NCBI GenBank assembly: GCA_045652125.1
Contig: JAZRTT010000025.1
Location: 1-64,000, forward strand
Reading direction: 5' to 3'
Length of the DNA: 64,000 nt
From: Avoscillospira sp045652125
Lineage (GTDB): Bacteria; Bacillota; Clostridia; Oscillospirales; Oscillospiraceae
Both the position numbers and the translations under genes were made by a program. The notes below the pieces were generated by a model. That model was not told where the DNA came from, ran no database searches, and saw only the letters and a program-made list of their open reading frames with translations. Positions 59,899-64,000 of the stretch are shown one piece after another; within the stretch, counting starts at the first letter, position 1, and every line of letters starts with the position of its first letter.

Positions 59899-60996
59899 AT
59901 GATCGGATTATTAAAGCCGGAGGAACGCGTAGTTTACGCCCTGCGTGACTTATACGGCCGCATGGGCTATGCACCGTTTAAGATGGGCAAGTTTGAGACC
60001 TATGAACTGTATATGCAGAACAAAGACTTTTTGGTTTCCGAGGGAGTCATAACCTTTACAGATGCGGACGGAACTCTGATGGCACTCAAACCGGATGTAA
60101 CCTTGTCTATTGTTAAAAATTACCGGAAGGAAGATACTCCTGTACAGAAAGTTCATTACAGCGAGAACGTCTACCGAAGGGCAGGAAGCGGACAAACGTT
60201 CCGCGAAATCATGCAGACAGGTTTGGAGTGCTTGGGTGATGTTGGAAGCTATGAGCTTTGCGAGGTCATCCTCCTTGCGGCCAAGAGTCTGCAAACCATT
60301 TCGGAAAGATTTGTTTTGGATCTCTCCCATATGCAGATCGTCTCGGATATTCTGGATTCATTGGATCTTGATTTTGAACATCGTATTCAGGTTCTGGAAG
60401 CTATCGCTGAAAAGAACGAAGATGCACTTCTGTTGGAAAATAAGGACGTTTCTCCCCTTTTGGATCTGCTTCATATCTGCGGTCCGATAAAAAACACACT
60501 GCCCCATCTTGCCGCTCTTTGTAAAACACCGGCATCGTTGGAAGCATTGCAGCAAATTGAGACGATCTACCGCGTTTTGGAAATAAATGATCTGGCTGAC
60601 CATGTCCAGTTGGACTTTTCTATTGTGAACGACATGAATTATTACAACGGTATTGTTTTCTGCGGCTACGTGGAAGGGATTCCTACAGGGGTATTGTCCG
60701 GTGGTCAGTATAACAATCTGATGGAAAAGATGAATAAGAACGCCGGCGGTGTTGGATTTGCAGTCTATCTGGATCAGATAGAGCTTCTGGACAACAGAAC
60801 GAAGAAATACGACGTAGATACCATCCTGCTCTATGATCGAACAGATGAGATTTCGGCAGTCTCCCAAGCAGCAAATGAATTGTCGTCCCAAGGAGACAGT
60901 GTACTTGTTTTAACAAAAAAGCCGGCGGAGCTGCGGTTCCGTCAGTTGATGCAATATAAGAACGGGAGGGTGGATCTGCTTGAGACCCATGGTTAA
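59899..60996 (+). CDS. hisZ: ATP phosphoribosyltransferase regulatory subunit
   Basis: A 365-residue HisRS-like paralogue without the anticodon-binding domain. It contains the class II motif 2-like region (VQKVHYSENVYRRAG) and the motif 3-like GVLSGGQYNNLMEKM, but catalytic residues for aminoacylation are not conserved. It forms the hetero-octamer with short HisG and gives histidine feedback control. Its presence matches the short hisG downstream. Confidence 0.93.
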   Translation: MIGLLKPEERVVYALRDLYGRMGYAPFKMGKFETYELYMQNKDFLVSEGVITFTDADGTLMALKPDVTLSIVKNYRKEDTPVQKVHYSENVYRRAGSGQTFREIMQTGLECLGDVGSYELCEVILLAAKSLQTISERFVLDLSHMQIVSDILDSLDLDFEHRIQVLEAIAEKNEDALLLENKDVSPLLDLLHICGPIKNTLPHLAALCKTPASLEALQQIETIYRVLEINDLADHVQLDFSIVNDMNYYNGIVFCGYVEGIPTGVLSGGQYNNLMEKMNKNAGGVGFAVYLDQIELLDNRTKKYDVDTILLYDRTDEISAVSQAANELSSQGDSVLVLTKKPAELRFRQLMQYKNGRVDLLETHG

Positions 60997-61615
60997 TATC
61001 GCCTTGCCCAAGGGACGTCTTGGTGAGAAGGTATATGAAATGTTTGAACAGGCAGGCTTTGACTGTCCCAGTATCAAAGAAAACAACAGAAAATTGATTT
61101 TTGAGAATCAGGACGCCGGTGTGCGATTTTTCTGGGTAAAGCCTTCTGATGTGGCCATCTATGTAGAGCGTGGTGCAGCAGATATCGGCGTAGCCGGTAA
61201 GGATATTCTTTTGGAGTATAAGCCGGATGTATATGAACTGGCAGACCTGCATCTGGGCAAATGCAGAATGGCTGTGGCAGCGAAGCGTGATTTTCGGGAT
61301 AACAAAGAGCGGACCCTTCGTGTGGCTACTAAATTTACCAATATCGCCCGTACGTATTACAGCGCACAATGTCGTGACATTGACATCATCCATCTGAACG
61401 GTTCCATCGAGCTGGCTCCGATTCTCGGATTATCCGATGTTATTGTGGATATTGTAGAGACGGGCAGCACATTAAAGGAAAATGATCTTGTTCCATTTGA
61501 AACCATCGTTCCCATCAGCGCCCGTCTGATCTGTAATAAAGCCGGATACAAATTCAAACATGAACAAATTGCTGCCATTTCGGCAGAATTGAAGAAGCAG
61601 GTGAAGCAGAAATGA
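60980..61615 (+). CDS. hisG: ATP phosphoribosyltransferase, short form
   Basis: A 211-residue catalytic subunit that joins ATP and PRPP in the first step of histidine synthesis. The short form lacks the C-terminal regulatory domain, hence the need for HisZ. Signature ALPKGRLGEKVYEMFEQAG at the N-terminus and the PRPP loop VDIVETGSTLKEN. The start is a TTG at 60980, overlapping hisZ by 17 bases (an ATG is 9 bases on). Confidence 0.95.
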   Translation: MRPMVNIALPKGRLGEKVYEMFEQAGFDCPSIKENNRKLIFENQDAGVRFFWVKPSDVAIYVERGAADIGVAGKDILLEYKPDVYELADLHLGKCRMAVAAKRDFRDNKERTLRVATKFTNIARTYYSAQCRDIDIIHLNGSIELAPILGLSDVIVDIVETGSTLKENDLVPFETIVPISARLICNKAGYKFKHEQIAAISAELKKQVKQK

Positions 61616-62898
61616 TTCGAATTCTAAAAGCACAAGAGGTATCGCCGGAGGATATTCTTTCCAGATCCATGCCCACAGAACAGGTCACGGACGTGGTGGC
61701 GGAGATTTTAACCGACGTGAGGATACATGGCGATTCTGCTTTGATTCGTTATGCTGAAAAATTTGACCAGGTTCATCTGTCTGCATTGGAAGTCTCTGCC
61801 GAGGAATTTACCGAAGCAGAAAAATTGATTGAGCCGGAGTTCCTTGCCATTTTGGAGGAGGCAGCGAAAAATATCCGCGCTTTCCACCGCCAGCAGCTTC
61901 GAACCGGTTTTATCCTGACGGATAAACCGGGGGTGGTAATGGGTCAGAAGATCATGCCCATCGAAAATGTTGGAATTTATGTCCCCGGCGGTACTGCGGC
62001 TTATCCTTCTACCGTCTTAATGGATGCCATCCCCGCTAAATTGGCAGGCTGCAGGCAAATCATTATGGCAACACCACCCGGGAAAGACGGAAAAATACCC
62101 CCGGCGATCCTTGCTGCTGCAAAAATCGCCGGCGTGGATCGGGTGTTCAAAATGGGTGGTGCACAGGCAGTGGCTGCCCTCGCCTATGGCACCGAATCCG
62201 TGCCAAAGGCAGATAAGATCGTCGGCCCGGGAAATGCTTATGTGGCAGAGGCCAAGCGACAGGTATTCGGCATGGTCTCCATTGACATGATTGCCGGCCC
62301 CAGCGAAATTCTTGTTATTGCCGACAGCACCTGCGATCCAAAAGTGATTGCCGCCGACCTGCTTTCTCAGGCCGAGCATGATCGTATGGCCAGTGCCATA
62401 CTGATAACAGACAGCCTCTACCTGGCAAAAGCTGTGCAGCAAGAGCTGGAGGTTCAGCTGCCTTATTTGCCGCGCGAAAAGATTGCAAGAGCCTCCATCG
62501 AACAAAATGGAAAAATTATAGTAACGGCAGATATCCCTGCGGCAATCAGCATATCCAATGCGCTGGCTCCGGAGCATTTGGAGCTGTGTGTAGATTCCCC
62601 CTTTGACTATTTGGAATCGATCACCCATGCAGGTTCCATCTTCCTGGGCAAGCACTGTCCAGAGGCGTTGGGTGACTACATGGCAGGTCCCAATCATACT
62701 CTGCCGACAAGTGGAACTGCACGATTCTCCAGTCCTCTATCCGTAGATGACTTCATTAAAAAATCCCAATATATTTATTATTCGCAGGATGCACTTCACC
62801 GTGTGGCAGACCGTGTCGCTGCATTTGCAATGAAAGAAGGCCTGCAGGCTCATGCAGGCAGTGCCACCATTCGATTTAAGGAAGATAGTAATGAGTAA
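61612..62898 (+). CDS. hisD: Histidinol dehydrogenase
   Basis: A 428-residue NAD-dependent enzyme for the last two steps of histidine synthesis. Zn ligands and catalytic residues are in LSQAEHDRMASA (Gln, His), ALAPEHLEL (catalytic Glu, His) and the C-terminal HAGSATIRF His. Length is typical. Its start overlaps the hisG stop by ATGA. Confidence 0.96.
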   Translation: MIRILKAQEVSPEDILSRSMPTEQVTDVVAEILTDVRIHGDSALIRYAEKFDQVHLSALEVSAEEFTEAEKLIEPEFLAILEEAAKNIRAFHRQQLRTGFILTDKPGVVMGQKIMPIENVGIYVPGGTAAYPSTVLMDAIPAKLAGCRQIIMATPPGKDGKIPPAILAAAKIAGVDRVFKMGGAQAVAALAYGTESVPKADKIVGPGNAYVAEAKRQVFGMVSIDMIAGPSEILVIADSTCDPKVIAADLLSQAEHDRMASAILITDSLYLAKAVQQELEVQLPYLPREKIARASIEQNGKIIVTADIPAAISISNALAPEHLELCVDSPFDYLESITHAGSIFLGKHCPEALGDYMAGPNHTLPTSGTARFSSPLSVDDFIKKSQYIYYSQDALHRVADRVAAFAMKEGLQAHAGSATIRFKEDSNE

Positions 62899-63946
62899 AT
62901 ATCTGAATTCCCGTTATGAACACCTGAAGGTATATACACCCGGAGAACAGCCTCAGGATATGGTTTATACCAAATTGAACACCAATGAATCGCCCTATCC
63001 GGCGGCACCGGAGGTTGTTTCGGCGATCGGAAGGACGGAGATTGAAAATCTGCGGCTGTACTCCGACCCGGACAGCAAACCGCTTGTAAAGAAATTGGCA
63101 GAGGTCTATGGCGTACAAGCAGAAAATATTTTTGTCTCCAACGGCTCCGATGATATTCTGAATTTTGCATTTATGGCCTTCGGCAAAGACGGTGCGATCT
63201 TCCCCGACGTGACCTACGGCTTTTACCAGGTCTTTGCCGACCTCCATCAGGTCCGCACCGAGATCATACCGCTGGAGCAGGATTTTTCCATCGACTGGAG
63301 GAAGTATCTCCGAAAAGATGCCATGATCGTTCTGGCCAATCCCAATGCACAGGTAGGTCGAGCTCTCTCCCGTTCTCAGATGGAACAAATCATTGCTTCA
63401 AATCCCGATCATGTAGTCGTGATTGACGAAGCCTATGTGGACTTCGGAGCGGAAACCTGTGTCCCTTTGGTGCAGAAATATAACAATCTTCTGGTCGTAC
63501 AAACTTTCTCCAAATCCAGAAGTCTGGCAGGTGCAAGACTTGGATTTGCCATAGGAAGTGCCGATCTGATCGAGGATCTCAACCGGATCAAATTTGCCAC
63601 AAACCCATATAATGTCAACCGTCTTACCATGGCGGCCGGCATTGCTGCCTTAAACGCTGCGGAGTATTATAGAGAAAACTGCAATAAGATCGTCGAAGCA
63701 AGAGAATATACAACAAGTGCATTGCAGGAATTGGGCTTTACGGTCATTCCCTCTCAGGCAAATTTTCTGTTTGTCTCTCACCCGCAGCTGGATGGAGAAA
63801 TGCTCTATCTGGATCTGAAGCGCAAAGGAATCCTTGTTCGTCACTTTGAAGGATCCCGAATTTCTCAATATAACAGAATTACCATTGGCACACAGCAGCA
63901 GATGGAATTACTTGTGAACACCATCAAAGAAATTTTGGAGGTATGA
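62891..63946 (+). CDS. hisC: Histidinol-phosphate aminotransferase
   Basis: A 351-residue fold-type I PLP enzyme. The start is the ATG at 62891, 6 bases after AAGGAAG, overlapping hisD by 8 bases. The PLP lysine is in QTFSKSRSLAGARLGFA, the Asp in VIDEAYVDFG, and NESPYPAAPEV marks the HisC N-terminus. Confidence 0.94.
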   Translation: MSKYLNSRYEHLKVYTPGEQPQDMVYTKLNTNESPYPAAPEVVSAIGRTEIENLRLYSDPDSKPLVKKLAEVYGVQAENIFVSNGSDDILNFAFMAFGKDGAIFPDVTYGFYQVFADLHQVRTEIIPLEQDFSIDWRKYLRKDAMIVLANPNAQVGRALSRSQMEQIIASNPDHVVVIDEAYVDFGAETCVPLVQKYNNLLVVQTFSKSRSLAGARLGFAIGSADLIEDLNRIKFATNPYNVNRLTMAAGIAALNAAEYYRENCNKIVEAREYTTSALQELGFTVIPSQANFLFVSHPQLDGEMLYLDLKRKGILVRHFEGSRISQYNRITIGTQQQMELLVNTIKEILEV

Positions 63947-63949
63947 ACC

Positions 63950-64000
63950 GTGCGTACATACGAATTGAGCAGAAAAACCACCGAAACCGATATTTATCTT
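63950..64000 (+). CDS. hisB: Imidazoleglycerol-phosphate dehydratase (5' end only)
   Basis: The first 17 codons only. A GTG at 63950, 9 bases after GGAGG, opens RTYELSRKTTETDIYL, the usual start of monofunctional HisB. It follows hisC by 3 bases and runs off the window. Confidence 0.85.
   Translation, partial: MRTYELSRKTTETDIYL

Noticed and set aside
1..64000. CRISPR arrays, tRNA or rRNA genes
   Set aside because: No regularly spaced repeats, tRNA cloverleaf ends or rRNA signatures were noticed; RNase P RNA is the only clear structural RNA.

Overview
The window looks like a chromosomal segment of a spore-forming, anaerobic Clostridia-type Firmicute. An order such as Oscillospirales is plausible, but that is inference. 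The grounds are the sporulation genes (cotJA/cotJB/cotJC, a CwlD-like amidase, spoIVA, a SipL-like gene), the Firmicute order rpoZ-gmk-remA-yicC / priA-def-fmt-rsmB-rlmN-prpC-prkC-rsgA, cdaA-cdaR, a bacterial type A rnpB, and a his operon headed by a YerC/TrpR-like regulator and hisZ. Most genes start with strong AGGAGG-type ribosome sites and are packed with ATGA-type overlaps.

Layout. 1-2.75 kb: one end of an integrated rolling-circle-type element, made of an 800-base GC-rich tract, a HUH replication initiator with three tandem hairpins at its 5' end, a large palindrome and a minimal tyrosine recombinase. Two near-identical inverted-repeat sites follow, the second overlapping the promoter of a full-length Xer-like recombinase. 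3.9-6.0 kb: radA and a cwlD-like amidase, leftward. 6.1-21.3 kb: the cotJ locus. 21.4-31 kb: transporters, a Nudix protein, truA, a secreted lysozyme with SLH repeats, coaX and small unknown genes. 32-35.6 kb: mnaA, tagO and trpS. 35.7-37.2 kb: gltX. 37.4-40.5 kb: spoIVA and sipL. 40.7-54.9 kb: a long leftward block for translation, cell-wall signalling, priA, gmk, remA, yicC and c-di-AMP synthesis. 55-59 kb: cysteine desulfurase/DUF3343, ispF, ispD, murD. 59.1-64 kb: rnpB, then the rightward his operon, which runs off the window in hisB.

Main discovery. The spore-coat Mn-catalase gene cotJC is broken into three in-frame pieces by two separate elements, each with its own large serine recombinase. 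Element A (4,546 bp, GGTACA at both ends) carries a yedE-tusA-DUF3343 module and a cysteine desulfurase. Element B (9,521 bp, GGTGAA at both ends) carries a complete seven-gene V-type ATPase operon. Joining the pieces at the 6-bp cores restores a continuous 198-residue CotJC, and the attP sites rebuilt from the element ends are each symmetric over about 50 bp. These look like sporulation intervening (skin-type) elements with metabolic rather than phage cargo, two in the same coat gene. Whether they excise in the mother cell cannot be seen from sequence.

Other points of interest: a CotJA-CotJB fusion; a LysA-like protein lacking the PLP lysine and the catalytic cysteine; an ArsC/Spx-like protein lacking its cysteine; Na+-type ligands in the V-ATPase rotor subunit; neighbouring spoIVA and sipL; a TrpR-type operator over the his promoter; and several unlisted small genes (30, 36, 49 and 55 codons).
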